DNA of 64,000 nt from Mycobacterium sp. WUMAC-067 (lineage in GTDB: Bacteria > Actinomycetota > Actinomycetes > Mycobacteriales > Mycobacteriaceae), in the NCBI RefSeq assembly GCF_020217485.1, contig NZ_JAEKMI010000003.1, positions 124,001-188,000 on the forward strand, given 5' to 3'. The translations under genes and the position numbers were made by a program. Position 1 is the stretch's first letter. Each line of letters begins with the position of its first letter. Below are positions 17,270 through 27,167 of the stretch, piece by piece. Below the pieces are notes generated by a model, which was not told where the DNA came from, did not search any database, and was given only the letters and a program-made list of their open reading frames with translations.

Positions 17270-18133
17270 TCAGCCCAGCTTGAAGCTGGCCTGCTGGGCG
17301 GCGGACAGGTCGGTGATCTGGCCCCACTTGGCGGCGATGTCCTCGACCGACGGCACGCTGTCGAAGGTGATGCCGTCGTTCTGGAACAGCGCGGTGCGCT
17401 GGACCTTGCCGCCGCCGACGATGAACACCGAGTCGGTGTCGGTCAGCTCCTCGGTCATCAGGTAGGCCACCACCGGGGCGACGTACTCCGGGGTGAGCTT
17501 CTCGAAGACCTCCGGCGGCAGGATGTCCTGCGTCATCCGGGTAGCGGCGATCGGCGCGACCGCGTTGGTCTTGATGTTGTACTTGGCGCCCTCCTGGGCC
17601 AGCGTGTTGATCAGGCCGACCAGCCCGAGCTTCGCCGCGCCGTAGTTGGCCTGGCCGAAGTTTCCGAACAGCCCGCTGGTGGAGGTGGCGACGACGACCC
17701 GGCCGAAGCTCTGCTCGCGGAAGTGCGGCCACGCGGCGCGGATGATGTTGTACCCGCCGTAGAGGTGCACCTTGAGCACGGCGTCCCAGTTCTCGAAGGA
17801 CATCTTGTGGAACGTGCCGTCGCGCAGAATGCCCGCGTTGCTGACCACGCCGTCGACCTTGCCGAATTCGTCGAGCGCGGTCTTGACCATGTTCTCGGCG
17901 CCCTCGGATTCGGCGACGCTGTCGTAGTTGGCGACCGCCCGGCCGCCGGCGTCCTTGATCTCCTTGACCACCTCGTCGGCCATGTTGTGGCCGGCGCCGG
18001 TGCCGTCGCGGGCGCCGCCGAGATCGTTGACCACGACGCTGGCGCCCTCCTTGGCGAGGGTCAGGGCGTACTCACGGCCCAGTCCCCCACCGGCTCCGGT
18101 GACGATGACGACGCGATCCTGCACTCCGGGCAT
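17270..18133 (-). CDS. Short-chain dehydrogenase (Rv0148-like)
   Basis: A 287-residue SDR. The cofactor motif TGAGGGLGREYAL is at residues 12-24, VVNDLGG follows the next strand, then SNAGI near 100, and the catalytic ANYGAAK motif near 165. It resembles the dehydrogenase domain of peroxisomal multifunctional enzyme type 2, suggesting action on 3-hydroxyacyl-CoA. It matches Rv0148 in position next to the aldehyde dehydrogenase. The last ~30 residues form an extension beyond the SDR core. Confidence 0.9.
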   Translation of the reverse strand: MPGVQDRVVIVTGAGGGLGREYALTLAKEGASVVVNDLGGARDGTGAGHNMADEVVKEIKDAGGRAVANYDSVAESEGAENMVKTALDEFGKVDGVVSNAGILRDGTFHKMSFENWDAVLKVHLYGGYNIIRAAWPHFREQSFGRVVVATSTSGLFGNFGQANYGAAKLGLVGLINTLAQEGAKYNIKTNAVAPIAATRMTQDILPPEVFEKLTPEYVAPVVAYLMTEELTDTDSVFIVGGGKVQRTALFQNDGITFDSVPSVEDIAAKWGQITDLSAAQQASFKLG

Positions 18134-18190
18134 AAGGTTCCTCTCTGCTGTGAAAAACTCTGTCTGGCAACTGGTTCGGCGAACGCCGGG

Positions 18191-19633
18191 TCAGAACATC
18201 CGGCGGGCCATCTTGAAGGCCCGCTCGGTGTATGGAGGGTAGATGAAGCTCGACAGGTCGGGGCGGGTGGGCTTGGTCAAGACCGCCTTGCGGTGGCTGA
18301 ACTCATCGAAGCCCCACTTGCCGTGGTAGGCGCCCATGCCCGATGCGCCGACCCCACCGAAGGGCAGCTTGGCCGTCGACACCTGGAAGGCGACGTGGTT
18401 GACCAGCATGCCGCCGGCCGGCACCTCCTTGATCACCCGCTCGCGGGTCTCGCGCCGTTTGGTGAACAGGTACGCCGACAGCGGCTTGGGTCGTGAGTTC
18501 ACGAAACGTATTGCCTCGTCCAGGTTTTGGACGGTGATCACGGGTAGCACCGGGCCGAAGATCTCGTTCTGCATCAGCGGACCGTCCGGGTCGGGGTCGA
18601 CCACCACGGCGGGCTGGATGCGCAGCTTCGACGCGTCGCAGGCCCCGCCGACGGTGACCGTGCCGTCGGATCCGGAAAGGTAGCCGCTGATCCGGTCGAA
18701 CTGCCGCTGGTTGATCACCCGCATGCCGTCCGGCTTGTCGGCGGTGAACTTCGTGATGGCGGCGCCGATCTTGTTCACCAGTTCGTCGCGAATCGTGGCG
18801 TCGGCCAACACGTAATCCGGTGCGACGCAGGTCTGTCCGGCGTTGAGCAGCTTCATCCAGGCGATCCGCTTGGCCGCCACGTCCACGTCGGCGTCGGCCG
18901 CGACGATCACCGGGCTCTTGCCACCGAGTTCGAGGGTGCAGGGGGTCAGGTGCGGCGCCGCGCCCTCGTAGACCTTGCGGCCGATCTCGGTGCCGCCGGT
19001 GAACATCACCCGGTCCAGGCCCTGGGCGATGAGCTCCTGGCTCGTGGCGCCGTCACCCTCGATCACGGCGATGGCGTCGTTGTCGAGGTACTTGGGCACC
19101 AGCTCGGCCATCACGCGCGAGGACGCGGCCGCGATCTCGGACGGCTTGAGGATCACGGTGTTCCCGGCGGCGATCGCTCCGACGGCGGGACCCAGCGTGA
19201 GGTAGAAGGGGTAGTTCCAGGCGCCGATGATCAGCACGGTGCCGTAGGGCTCGTATTCCACCCAGCCGCGGCCGGGCAGCTGCGGCAGTTCCAGCAGTTG
19301 ATACTTGCGCCGCGTCCACTTGCGCACCCGCTTGGCCGCGTACTTGGCCTCGCCGGCGGTGGTGGCGATGTCGGCGATGTAGGCCTCAAAGGGGCTGCGG
19401 TCCAGGTCTTCGGCGAGCGCGCCGGCCAGCGCGGCCTCGTTCTCCTCCATCAGCTTCACCAATTGCAGCAACTGCGTCTTGCGCCAGTCGATGTCGCGGG
19501 TGCGTCCGGTGGCGAAGGTCTGGCGGAGCCGGGCGACCGTGGCGGCGATGTCGGCCGTGGCGGTCCCGTTCGTGGAGTCCTTGGAGAGCGTCTTGGATGG
19601 TGATGTCTGCGATGCAACCGATTCGGTGGTCAT
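18191..19633 (-). CDS. Aldehyde dehydrogenase (Rv0147-like)
   Basis: A 480-residue class-3-like NAD(P)-dependent aldehyde dehydrogenase, oxidising fatty or aromatic aldehydes to acids. Asn140 (IGAWNYPF), Glu235 (LELGGKS) and the nucleophile Cys269 (NAGQTC) are in place, with FTGGTEIGRKV in the cofactor domain. The start ATG 19633 has GGAAGGA 6 bases upstream, so the 15 extra codons up to 19678 are not used. A C-terminal amphipathic stretch ends the protein. It lies 57 bp upstream of the SDR gene on the same strand. Confidence 0.93.
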   Translation of the reverse strand: MTTESVASQTSPSKTLSKDSTNGTATADIAATVARLRQTFATGRTRDIDWRKTQLLQLVKLMEENEAALAGALAEDLDRSPFEAYIADIATTAGEAKYAAKRVRKWTRRKYQLLELPQLPGRGWVEYEPYGTVLIIGAWNYPFYLTLGPAVGAIAAGNTVILKPSEIAAASSRVMAELVPKYLDNDAIAVIEGDGATSQELIAQGLDRVMFTGGTEIGRKVYEGAAPHLTPCTLELGGKSPVIVAADADVDVAAKRIAWMKLLNAGQTCVAPDYVLADATIRDELVNKIGAAITKFTADKPDGMRVINQRQFDRISGYLSGSDGTVTVGGACDASKLRIQPAVVVDPDPDGPLMQNEIFGPVLPVITVQNLDEAIRFVNSRPKPLSAYLFTKRRETRERVIKEVPAGGMLVNHVAFQVSTAKLPFGGVGASGMGAYHGKWGFDEFSHRKAVLTKPTRPDLSSFIYPPYTERAFKMARRMF

Positions 19634-19741
19634 CGTTGTCCTTCCCGAGCAGAGTCCCGCCGCGTGGCGGCCGCTCATCGGTGATAACCGCGATACTAAC
19701 CATCCGGTTGGGAGAGCAGTAGAAAGGATCGGGCGCGCGGG

Positions 19742-21316
19742 TTACTTGACGCAGGGCACGCTCGAGGCCGTCATCTGGCTGAGGTCGGTCGGCGCCGGGG
19801 CGCGGTCGCCGCTGCCGGTGGCGGCGACGGCACTCACCTGCCCGGACGCCGGCGCGTCGCCGGCCGCGCCGGGATGCGCCCCGGAATGGGAGAGGTAGTC
19901 CGCCGCGGGAAACCGCGCCCCCACGGTCAGCCGGACGGTGCCTGCGGCCACGGAGCTCTCCGCGGCCGCCGGCACGTGCAGTTCCTCGGCGAGCAGCCGC
20001 GCGCCCGCGTCGGCCCCGGGGCCGTATTCGATCGTGCTGTCGTCGGCCGGGACGGCGGCGGTCGTGGCGCTGCCCCGGGTGAAGCCGCGGCCGGCGAAGG
20101 CCTCCTCGAGGGCGGCCGCGAGTCCGTCGCGTGAGGCGGCGTTGACGACGTCGAGGATGACGGGTTCGGCCAGCGCGGCCGGCGGCTGGCCGGTCGGCGA
20201 CGCGGCGTCGAGCGCGGCGGGCGCGTCCGACATGAAGCGCTCGTTGACGATGCGCCGGATGGCCGCAAGGTCGACGAGGTTGATGTCGGAGCCGTTCGCG
20301 TCCGTGCCGAAGCCGGAGATCGGCAGGGTGTACAGCGACAGCGGCCGCCCGCTCAGCCGCGAGGCCCGCGAGGCGAACTGCACGAGGTCGAGCCCGGCGT
20401 CGACGGCGACGTTGTCCCGGGCGACCTCGAGCATTTTGCGCAGCCCGCTCACGCTGGACAACGCGCCCCCGCGGCGGGCCGCCTCGACCAACGACACCAG
20501 GAACGCCTGCTGGCGCCGCGTCCGGTCGAAATCGGTGAACGAGCCGTCGTTTTCGTCGCGCCGCTGCCGCACGAAGGCCATGGCCTCCGCCGCGTCGATG
20601 CGCTGCACGCCCTGGTGGAAGTCCGCACCCGAATAGCCGTCACGCGTATCGCCGTTGAGGCACACCGTGATCGGCTCCACGGCCTTGGCGATCTGGTAGA
20701 AGGCGCCCAGCGTGACCTCGACGAAGTGGTCGACCGAGATGCCCAGGAAGTCGCTGACGGCGCCGATTTCGGCCCTGCGGCCGGCCTCGCGGGCGGTCTG
20801 CTCGCGGGCCGCCAGATCGGTCGACCCCGCGCCCGAGTTCCCGGCGGCCTGCGCGTTCAACGACTGCTGATAGGCCAGCCCGTAGGCCTGCTTGATCTTG
20901 CCCGTGCAGACCGAGCCCGGGCAGCCCGGCAGCTCGGCGTAGTCGTCGCGGGGAATCGACACCGCGGTGACCGGCCCGTCCCGGTCCGAAATGTGCACGA
21001 CGATAAGGACATTGGCGTTATAGCCGCCCGAGCTTTCGTCGCCGGCGTGCAGCGCGTCGTAGATCTCCTGCGGCAGCGGCCGGCCGTTCTGGTCGAGCCG
21101 GCTGTCCAGGCCCATCAGCAGGATGTTCTGGTTGTCGCCGAGCGAGGCCGCCCCATTCGGCAGCGCGTGGGAGATGATGATCCTGCCCAGGGCGGTGTGG
21201 TAGCCCGTCCAGCCGATGCCGGTGATGGCCATGACGAACGCCGAAGCGATGCCGGCGACGAGCCGGCCCTTCAACACCACCCAGCGGGGTGATCGCTGCG
21301 CCGCGCCGCCGCCCAT
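19742..21316 (-). CDS. LytR-CpsA-Psr (LCP) family cell-wall ligase
   Basis: A 524-residue membrane-anchored enzyme of the type that transfers arabinogalactan onto peptidoglycan in mycobacteria. A short cytoplasmic start precedes one transmembrane helix at about residues 17-38. The LCP domain runs about 75-300, with NILLMGLDSR, VSIPRDDY and FVRQRRDENDGSFTDFDRTRRQQ, containing the Arg and Asp residues that bind the lipid pyrophosphate. A LytR_C domain follows at about 395-480. It is not at this position in M. tuberculosis as I recall. The neighbours are metabolic, so its placement looks like an insertion. Confidence 0.92.
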   Translation of the reverse strand: MGGGAAQRSPRWVVLKGRLVAGIASAFVMAITGIGWTGYHTALGRIIISHALPNGAASLGDNQNILLMGLDSRLDQNGRPLPQEIYDALHAGDESSGGYNANVLIVVHISDRDGPVTAVSIPRDDYAELPGCPGSVCTGKIKQAYGLAYQQSLNAQAAGNSGAGSTDLAAREQTAREAGRRAEIGAVSDFLGISVDHFVEVTLGAFYQIAKAVEPITVCLNGDTRDGYSGADFHQGVQRIDAAEAMAFVRQRRDENDGSFTDFDRTRRQQAFLVSLVEAARRGGALSSVSGLRKMLEVARDNVAVDAGLDLVQFASRASRLSGRPLSLYTLPISGFGTDANGSDINLVDLAAIRRIVNERFMSDAPAALDAASPTGQPPAALAEPVILDVVNAASRDGLAAALEEAFAGRGFTRGSATTAAVPADDSTIEYGPGADAGARLLAEELHVPAAAESSVAAGTVRLTVGARFPAADYLSHSGAHPGAAGDAPASGQVSAVAATGSGDRAPAPTDLSQMTASSVPCVK

Positions 21317-21385
21317 AATGAGTCATCATTGTCCCCGATGACCTGGCGAAATCCGGGTAACCAGGGCCGCGAACGCGGCGGGTCG

Positions 21386-22339
<954 letters not shown>

Positions 22340-22369
22340 TTAACTCCTTGGGTCTTGGGCAGGCGAAGG

Positions 22370-23311
22370 TCAGGAGGTGGTCCCGCCGAGACGCGCCCGC
22401 AGCAACGTGCTGCGCACCGCCTCGTCGGAAAGGTCGTCGGGTACCGCGCGGCCGAGTCGAGCCATCTCGTCGCGGTTGTCCACGGCGTGCACGTGCCAGC
22501 CGTGGTCGGTCAGCCACGCGGCCGCATCCGAGCGGTCCGGCTCGTGGTAGGTCAGCGCCTGGACGTTGACGTCGAGGCCGAGCCGCTCACGCATCCGCAA
22601 CCAGCGCTGCGAGTTGCTCCGCGAGTTGATGCCGAACACCTCGATCGCGACCTGGCTGCCGGGCGCGCTGAGCGCGGTGAACATCTCGAACAGCCGGTCC
22701 TGGGCGTCGCTCGGCAGGTACGGCAGCAGCCCCTCGGCCAGCCAGGCGGTCGGTTGCGTGCGGTCGAATCCGGCGGCGGTCAGGGCCGCGGGCCAGTCGT
22801 CACGCAGATCCACCGCGACGGGATGGCGGATGGCGGCGGGCACGGCGCCGTGCTCCCGCAGGATTCCGGTTTTGTACTCCAGCACCTTGGGCTGGTCGAT
22901 CTCGTAGACCGTGGTGCCGGTGGGCCAGTTCAGCCGGTAGGCCCTCGAGTCCAGCCCGGCGGCCAGGATCACCGACTGCCGGATTCCGGAACGCACCGCG
23001 CCGTCGAAGTACTCGTCGAAGAAGTGGGTGCGCACGGCCTGGTAGTCGATGCCGGTTCGATGCGCGCGCCGCCCGTGCTGATCGTCGTCGAGCCAGGACA
23101 GCTCCGGGTCTGCCAGCCGCGCCCACGCCGGCCCGGCCGACGACACCAGCAGGCGGGCGAACTCGTCACGAATCAGCGGATCGGGCCCGGCGGTCTCCGC
23201 CGCGCGCGACGCGGCGACGCCCAGGGCGGTGGCGCCGACGAGTTCGGTGATGGACCAGCTGTCGCCGGCAGACCGCACCGAAGGCGGCATCGAGGCATCC
23301 AGATCAGTCAT
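22370..23311 (-). CDS. SAM-dependent methyltransferase, tandem paralog
   Basis: A 313-residue paralog of the 21386 gene with the same block order: [40 protein letters not shown] and [11 protein letters not shown]. The N-terminal 60 residues and the middle insertion differ most. It is 33 bp upstream of its paralog on the same strand. The start codon at 23311 lies within one arm of an inverted repeat, TATCCCG/CGGGATA, so initiation or transcription may be controlled there. No strong Shine-Dalgarno is visible. Confidence 0.9.
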   Translation of the reverse strand: MTDLDASMPPSVRSAGDSWSITELVGATALGVAASRAAETAGPDPLIRDEFARLLVSSAGPAWARLADPELSWLDDDQHGRRAHRTGIDYQAVRTHFFDEYFDGAVRSGIRQSVILAAGLDSRAYRLNWPTGTTVYEIDQPKVLEYKTGILREHGAVPAAIRHPVAVDLRDDWPAALTAAGFDRTQPTAWLAEGLLPYLPSDAQDRLFEMFTALSAPGSQVAIEVFGINSRSNSQRWLRMRERLGLDVNVQALTYHEPDRSDAAAWLTDHGWHVHAVDNRDEMARLGRAVPDDLSDEAVRSTLLRARLGGTTS

Positions 23312-23334
23312 ATCCCGACCATGGTACCGGGATA
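23311..23334. promoter_or_regulatory. Inverted repeat at methyltransferase start
   Basis: TATCCCG at 23311-23317, a 10-bp centre, and CGGGATA at 23328-23334: a perfect 7-bp inverted repeat that overlaps the first base of the methyltransferase start. It is followed upstream by GTTAGTTAG. The TetR gene ends 53 bp away, which makes it a candidate operator for that regulator. Confidence 0.4.
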
Positions 23335-23386
23335 AGTTAGTTAGCCTATACGCTTTGTGCGCAACTTCACTGCGCCTCGAAGCGCG

Positions 23387-24022
23387 TTAATCCTCGCGCC
23401 TCTGGAACGCGCCTTCCAGCAGTCGGCGCATCACCCCGGTGAGCGCGAGCAGGGTGTCCGGGCTCTCGACGTAGCCCGCGTACACCCCCACCCCGCACAC
23501 CAGCACGAGCAGGGCCTCGGCCAGCACCTTCGCCTCGACATCGGCGACGATTTCACCACGCTCGATCGCGTCATTGATGACGCGCAGCAGGAATTCGCGA
23601 CTGATTCGTACTGAATCGTTATCGGTTCCCGTCAAATCCGGATGCCGCTGCGATTCGAGCACACCGCTGATTAGAAACGCGGACCCGGCCGGGTTCTTCC
23701 AATTGGCTCTGGTCGCTTCGGAGATGAATGCCGTCAACTGTGCCACCAGCGTGGTCTCACGTTCGGCCTTTTTGATGCCGGCCCCGATGACGAATTCGTT
23801 CGTTTCGTTAAGTACTTCCCGATACAACGCCCGCTTGCTCGAAAAGTAATGGTTGATCGCCGGGCGGGTGAGGTCGGCGCGCGCCGCGATGGCCTGGAAC
23901 GTCGCGCCGTCGTAGCCGCGTTCGCTGAACACCAAACGAGCAGCTTGGATGATTCGCTGCCGGGTCTCGTCCGCCTTCGCTGCAGGCGGACGGCCCGGCC
24001 TGCGATTCCCCCGTGGAAGCAT
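23387..24022 (-). CDS. TetR family regulator (Rv0144-like)
   Basis: A 211-residue TetR regulator with an Arg/Pro-rich N-terminal arm (RGNRRPGRPPAAK), then TRQRIIQAARLVFSERGYDG and the recognition helix DLTRPAINHYFSSKRALY. It starts 2 bases after the stop of the pirin gene, so the two are translationally coupled, and it precedes the methyltransferase pair on the same strand. It matches Rv0144 by position. Its ligand is unknown. Confidence 0.88.
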   Translation of the reverse strand: MLPRGNRRPGRPPAAKADETRQRIIQAARLVFSERGYDGATFQAIAARADLTRPAINHYFSSKRALYREVLNETNEFVIGAGIKKAERETTLVAQLTAFISEATRANWKNPAGSAFLISGVLESQRHPDLTGTDNDSVRISREFLLRVINDAIERGEIVADVEAKVLAEALLVLVCGVGVYAGYVESPDTLLALTGVMRRLLEGAFQRRED

Positions 24023-24024
24023 TG

Positions 24025-25008
24025 CTAGAGTGTGCCACCGCCATGGTGAGGCATTAGCGCATTTGGCGGAATAGTGCCAAATTTTCCGGCCTGGTAGTCC
24101 TCGAGCGCCTCGATCAATTCCGCGCGGGTGTTCATCACGAAAGGCCCGTAGTGGAATACCGGCTCGCGAATGGGCCGACCGCCCAGAACCAGCACATCAA
24201 TTGCGGTTGCGTCGGCCGAATCCCGGACTCGCTGCGCGCCCACGGTGATCCGATCGCCGGGCCCCAGGACCGCCAACTGCCCCTGGTGGATCGGGTGGGC
24301 GACCGGGCCGACGTAGCCGCTGCCCGACAACACGTACACGAGCGCGTTGAAGTCGCGCCGCCACGGGATGTTGAGCCGGGCCCCGTTCTCGACGGTCGCG
24401 TGCGCGAGCGTGATCGGCGTGTGCGTGACGCCGGGGCCGCGGTGGCCGTCGATCTCGCCGGCGATGATGCGGATCAGGGCTCCGCCATCGTCGGACGCGA
24501 GCAATGCGGCGTCAACACCCTCGATCGCCTGGTAGCGCGGCGGCGCGAACTTGTCTTTCTTCGGCAGGTTCACCCACAGCTGGACGCCGTGAAAGAGGCC
24601 CCCGCTGTCGACGAGTTCGGCCGGCGGCGTCTCGATGTGCAGGATGCCCGAACCGGCGGTCATCCACTGCGTCGCCCCGTCGGTGATCAGGCCGCCGCCC
24701 CCGTGGGAGTCCTGGTGGGCGAATTTCCCGTCGAGCATGTAGGTCACGGTTTCGAAGCCGCGGTGGGGATGCCAGTCGGTGCCCCTGGGTTCGCCCGGCT
24801 GGTAGTTGACCTCACCCAGCTGGTCCATGTGCACGAAGGGATCCAGGGCGGCGCTGCCGACCCCGGCGAATGCCCGGACGACCGGGAACCCCTCGCCCTC
24901 ATACCCGCGCGGCCCGGTGGTGATCGATCGCACCGGCCGCTCGGTATCGGCGGGACCGGGCGCGTGGACCCGCGGCACTGTCAGCGTGTTGGCCGTAACT
25001 GCAGGCAT
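24025..25008 (-). CDS. Pirin family bicupin protein
   Basis: A 327-residue pirin. The first cupin has the metal ligands in WHPHRGFETVTYML and HIETP near residues 80-125, with DSHGGGGLITDGATQWMTAGSGILH as the family signature segment. The second cupin and the PFVMNTRAELIEALEDYQ tail complete the fold. Pirins bind a metal in the cupin; some act as quercetinases or redox-sensing cofactors. The start has GGAGG 5 bases upstream. It forms an operon with the TetR gene. Confidence 0.92.
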   Translation of the reverse strand: MPAVTANTLTVPRVHAPGPADTERPVRSITTGPRGYEGEGFPVVRAFAGVGSAALDPFVHMDQLGEVNYQPGEPRGTDWHPHRGFETVTYMLDGKFAHQDSHGGGGLITDGATQWMTAGSGILHIETPPAELVDSGGLFHGVQLWVNLPKKDKFAPPRYQAIEGVDAALLASDDGGALIRIIAGEIDGHRGPGVTHTPITLAHATVENGARLNIPWRRDFNALVYVLSGSGYVGPVAHPIHQGQLAVLGPGDRITVGAQRVRDSADATAIDVLVLGGRPIREPVFHYGPFVMNTRAELIEALEDYQAGKFGTIPPNALMPHHGGGTL

Positions 25009-25102
25009 CTGACCTCCTCGTATCGTGGATACCCGGTATAACCGGACTGTGGTCCACTTATTCCCGAGGCGGTCGGCACCGCGCCCCCGCGCCCACGCGC
25101 AA

Positions 25103-25130
25103 TCGCCCCGGCATCGATTTGCCGGGGCGA
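25103..25130. terminator. Hairpin terminator after dps
   Basis: TCGCCCCGGC at 25103-25112 pairs perfectly with GCCGGGGCGA at 25121-25130 around an 8-base loop. It lies 27 bases past the dps stop codon. No U tract follows on the minus strand, as is common for mycobacterial terminators. Confidence 0.65.
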
Positions 25131-25156
25131 CTGCGCGATTTATGCGAACGGAAGCG

Positions 25157-25705
25157 TCAGGATTTGCTGCGCGCGCTCTTGGCGGCGGACTTTTCGGTGC
25201 TCTTGCCCGCGTGCGCCAGCTGGCCGCCGGCGCTTTCCAGGTGCGCCCGGACGAACCACTGGAACTTCTCCAGCTGCCCCGCCTGGCCGATCAGCATGTC
25301 CTGGGTCACCTGGTCGAGTTCGTCTGTCTCGTCGATGTATTGGCGAATGTCTTCGATCACGCCGTTGTAGACGAGGTCCAGCGCGGCCAGGTGGGCCTGG
25401 ACGGTGTCGCGGCCAACCGAATAGTCGTCCCACGAGCGGTCCTTGATGATGGCACCCGGCGTGCCCTGCGGCGAAGAACCCAGGGCGGCAATGCGTTCGG
25501 CGACATCGTCGGCGAACGCGCGCACCGCATCCACCTGCGGGTCGATCATCTCGTGCACCCCGATGAAGTTCGGACCCACCACGTTCCAGTGAATGTGCTT
25601 GAGCGTCAGGTGAAGATCGTTGTAGGTGCTCAGTTGCTTTTGCAGCAGTTCGGTGAGCCGTGCCGCCTGCTTGTCGGTCAATCCCGGAATTGTGAACTGA
25701 GTCAT
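25157..25705 (-). CDS. dps: DNA starvation protein Dps (ferritin-like)
   Basis: A 182-residue miniferritin that oxidises and stores iron with peroxide and protects DNA. It is close to M. smegmatis Dps1: the ferroxidase residues His39, His51, Asp66 and Glu70 are at the same numbers (HIHWNVVG, GVHEMIDP, ADDVAERI). The lysine-rich tail (STEKSAAKSARSKS) is the DNA-binding type. The ATG at 25705 has AGGAA 7 bases upstream. A SigF-type promoter lies about 57 bp upstream of the start. M. tuberculosis lacks dps, to my knowledge. Confidence 0.96.
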   Translation of the reverse strand: MTQFTIPGLTDKQAARLTELLQKQLSTYNDLHLTLKHIHWNVVGPNFIGVHEMIDPQVDAVRAFADDVAERIAALGSSPQGTPGAIIKDRSWDDYSVGRDTVQAHLAALDLVYNGVIEDIRQYIDETDELDQVTQDMLIGQAGQLEKFQWFVRAHLESAGGQLAHAGKSTEKSAAKSARSKS

Positions 25706-25761
25706 CGCGTGTTTCCTAGCTTCCTTCCATGGGGTTCTCACACAGTTACTTGCCGTGTTGG

Positions 25762-25786
25762 GTACCCGATGGCGACGCCGAAAAAC
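25762..25786 (-). promoter_or_regulatory. SigF-type promoter of dps
   Basis: On the minus strand: GTTT (25786-25783), 15 bp, then GGGTAC (25767-25762). The mycobacterial SigF consensus is GTTT-N15-17-GGGTAT, so only the last base differs. The predicted leader is about 50 bases. SigF control of dps is known in M. smegmatis. Confidence 0.65.
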
Positions 25787-25794
25787 GCGGCGGA

Positions 25795-26706
25795 TCACAG
25801 CGAGTGGATTTGCTGCACCGGCAGCCGCGGCCCCCGGCGCGGCTCGTATGCCAATCCGCTGGCTTCGAGCAGCCGGACCACGCGCTGGCGGTGCGGCCGC
25901 ATCGGCTCCAGCAAGTCGAGCATTCCCGCGTCGTCGACGGGCTCGCCCAGCAGTGTCCAGCCGATCATCTTCGGGATGTGGTAGTCGCCCACCGACACGG
26001 CGTCGGCGTCGCCGAAGGCCCGTTGCGCGGTCTCGGCGGCGGTCCATTCCCCCACTCCCGGCAGGGACATCAACGCCTCGCGCGCCTGCGCCGCCGGCCG
26101 AGACGTCAACCGCTCCAGCGAGGCGGCCCGCCGCGCGCAGGTCACCACGGTTTGCGCCCGCCTCGGGTCGACGTTGGCGCGATGGAACTCCCATGACGGG
26201 ATCGTTCTCCACTGCTGCGCGGACGGCAGCACCCGCATCCCCTCCGGCGCCGGCCCCGGCGCGGGTGTCCCGTACTTGGTCACCAGCACACGCCAGGAGC
26301 GAAACGCGTCGGCGCCGGGCACCCGCTGCTCGATGATCGCCGGGATCAGCGCCTCCAGCACCAGCCCGGTGCGGCCCAGCCGCAGGTGCGGAACCCGTCG
26401 GTGAGCGGCGGCGACCGTCGGATGCCGCGGCACGAAGTCCGACGCGTCGTCCTCGAGACCCAGCAGGGCGGGCAGCATTTCGACGAACTCCGGCGCCCCG
26501 CTGCCCCACGCCACACAGTGCGCGGCGTTGGGGGCCGCCCGGGTGATGCGGGCCGTGACGGGGCCGGTGGCCAGCAGGCTGGTCCGCCAGATCGAGCCGT
26601 CCCCGGCCGCCCGGAAGCACGGATCCGCGGGACCACGGCGAAGCGGCGACAGCGTGTGCCCGAAGCTGGCGGCGCCGGGGAACACGACCGTGCGCGTGCT
26701 CTTCAC
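25795..26706 (-). CDS. AlkA-like DNA glycosylase (HhH-GPD; Rv0142-like)
   Basis: A 303-residue base-excision repair glycosylase. The helix-hairpin-helix motif LPGVGEWTAAETAQRAFG is near residues 213-230, followed by the catalytic Asp in VSVGDYHIPK. AlkA-type enzymes remove alkylated purines. The N-terminal ~110 residues form an all-beta/alpha domain as in AlkA. Position next to the NTF2 protein matches Rv0142, usually annotated only as conserved hypothetical. Confidence 0.83.
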   Translation of the reverse strand: MKSTRTVVFPGAASFGHTLSPLRRGPADPCFRAAGDGSIWRTSLLATGPVTARITRAAPNAAHCVAWGSGAPEFVEMLPALLGLEDDASDFVPRHPTVAAAHRRVPHLRLGRTGLVLEALIPAIIEQRVPGADAFRSWRVLVTKYGTPAPGPAPEGMRVLPSAQQWRTIPSWEFHRANVDPRRAQTVVTCARRAASLERLTSRPAAQAREALMSLPGVGEWTAAETAQRAFGDADAVSVGDYHIPKMIGWTLLGEPVDDAGMLDLLEPMRPHRQRVVRLLEASGLAYEPRRGPRLPVQQIHSL

Positions 26707-26768
26707 CTGATGACTCCCCGACTGCTCGATTGACCGTGAACTCCGTCCCCAGTCAGTATTGCGGTGTG

Positions 26769-27167
26769 ATGACGCCGTTCGATGACCCTCAGGGCGAACT
26801 GGCCTGGATGTTCCTGCAGAGCACCAGCGACGGCGGCGATCTGGACGAGGGCTTCGCGCTGCTCAGCGACGACTTCACGTATTGGACGCTGTACACGCGT
26901 ACGCCGTGCGACAAGGACACCTTCCGGCGCGCGATCGAGCGGCGCAAGCAAGACCTCGAGCTGGTCATCGACTTGGTGCGCTGCGTCAACGAGGGAGAGA
27001 CCGTGGTGGTGGAGGCGCACGCCGCCGGCACGACGGCCGACGGCGCCGCCTACGACAGCCCGTTCGTGTGCATCTTCGACACCCGCGACGGGCTGATCGT
27101 CTCGATGCGCGTCTACAGCGACACCCGGGCGGTGGCGTCCGCGCTTCCGGGTTGGGTTCCCTACTGA
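26769..27167 (+). CDS. NTF2-like/SnoaL family protein (Rv0141c-like)
   Basis: A 132-residue cone-fold protein. The long N-terminal helix is followed by GFALLSDDFTYWTLYTRTPCDK, and the C-terminal strands include YDSPFVCIFDTRDGLIVSMRVYSDT, the usual SnoaL ending. It has no known catalytic pair and the function is unknown. ATG 26769 was chosen; upstream in-frame codons lack a ribosome site. It diverges from the glycosylase and overlaps the converging DUF427 gene by 7 bases. Confidence 0.75.
   Translation: MTPFDDPQGELAWMFLQSTSDGGDLDEGFALLSDDFTYWTLYTRTPCDKDTFRRAIERRKQDLELVIDLVRCVNEGETVVVEAHAAGTTADGAAYDSPFVCIFDTRDGLIVSMRVYSDTRAVASALPGWVPY

Noticed and set aside
25044..25055. GGACTGTGGTCC as a possible DosR site near the pirin gene.
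   Set aside because: Only the GGAC-N4-GTCC core fits; the flanks and centre mismatch the 20-bp consensus at many positions.
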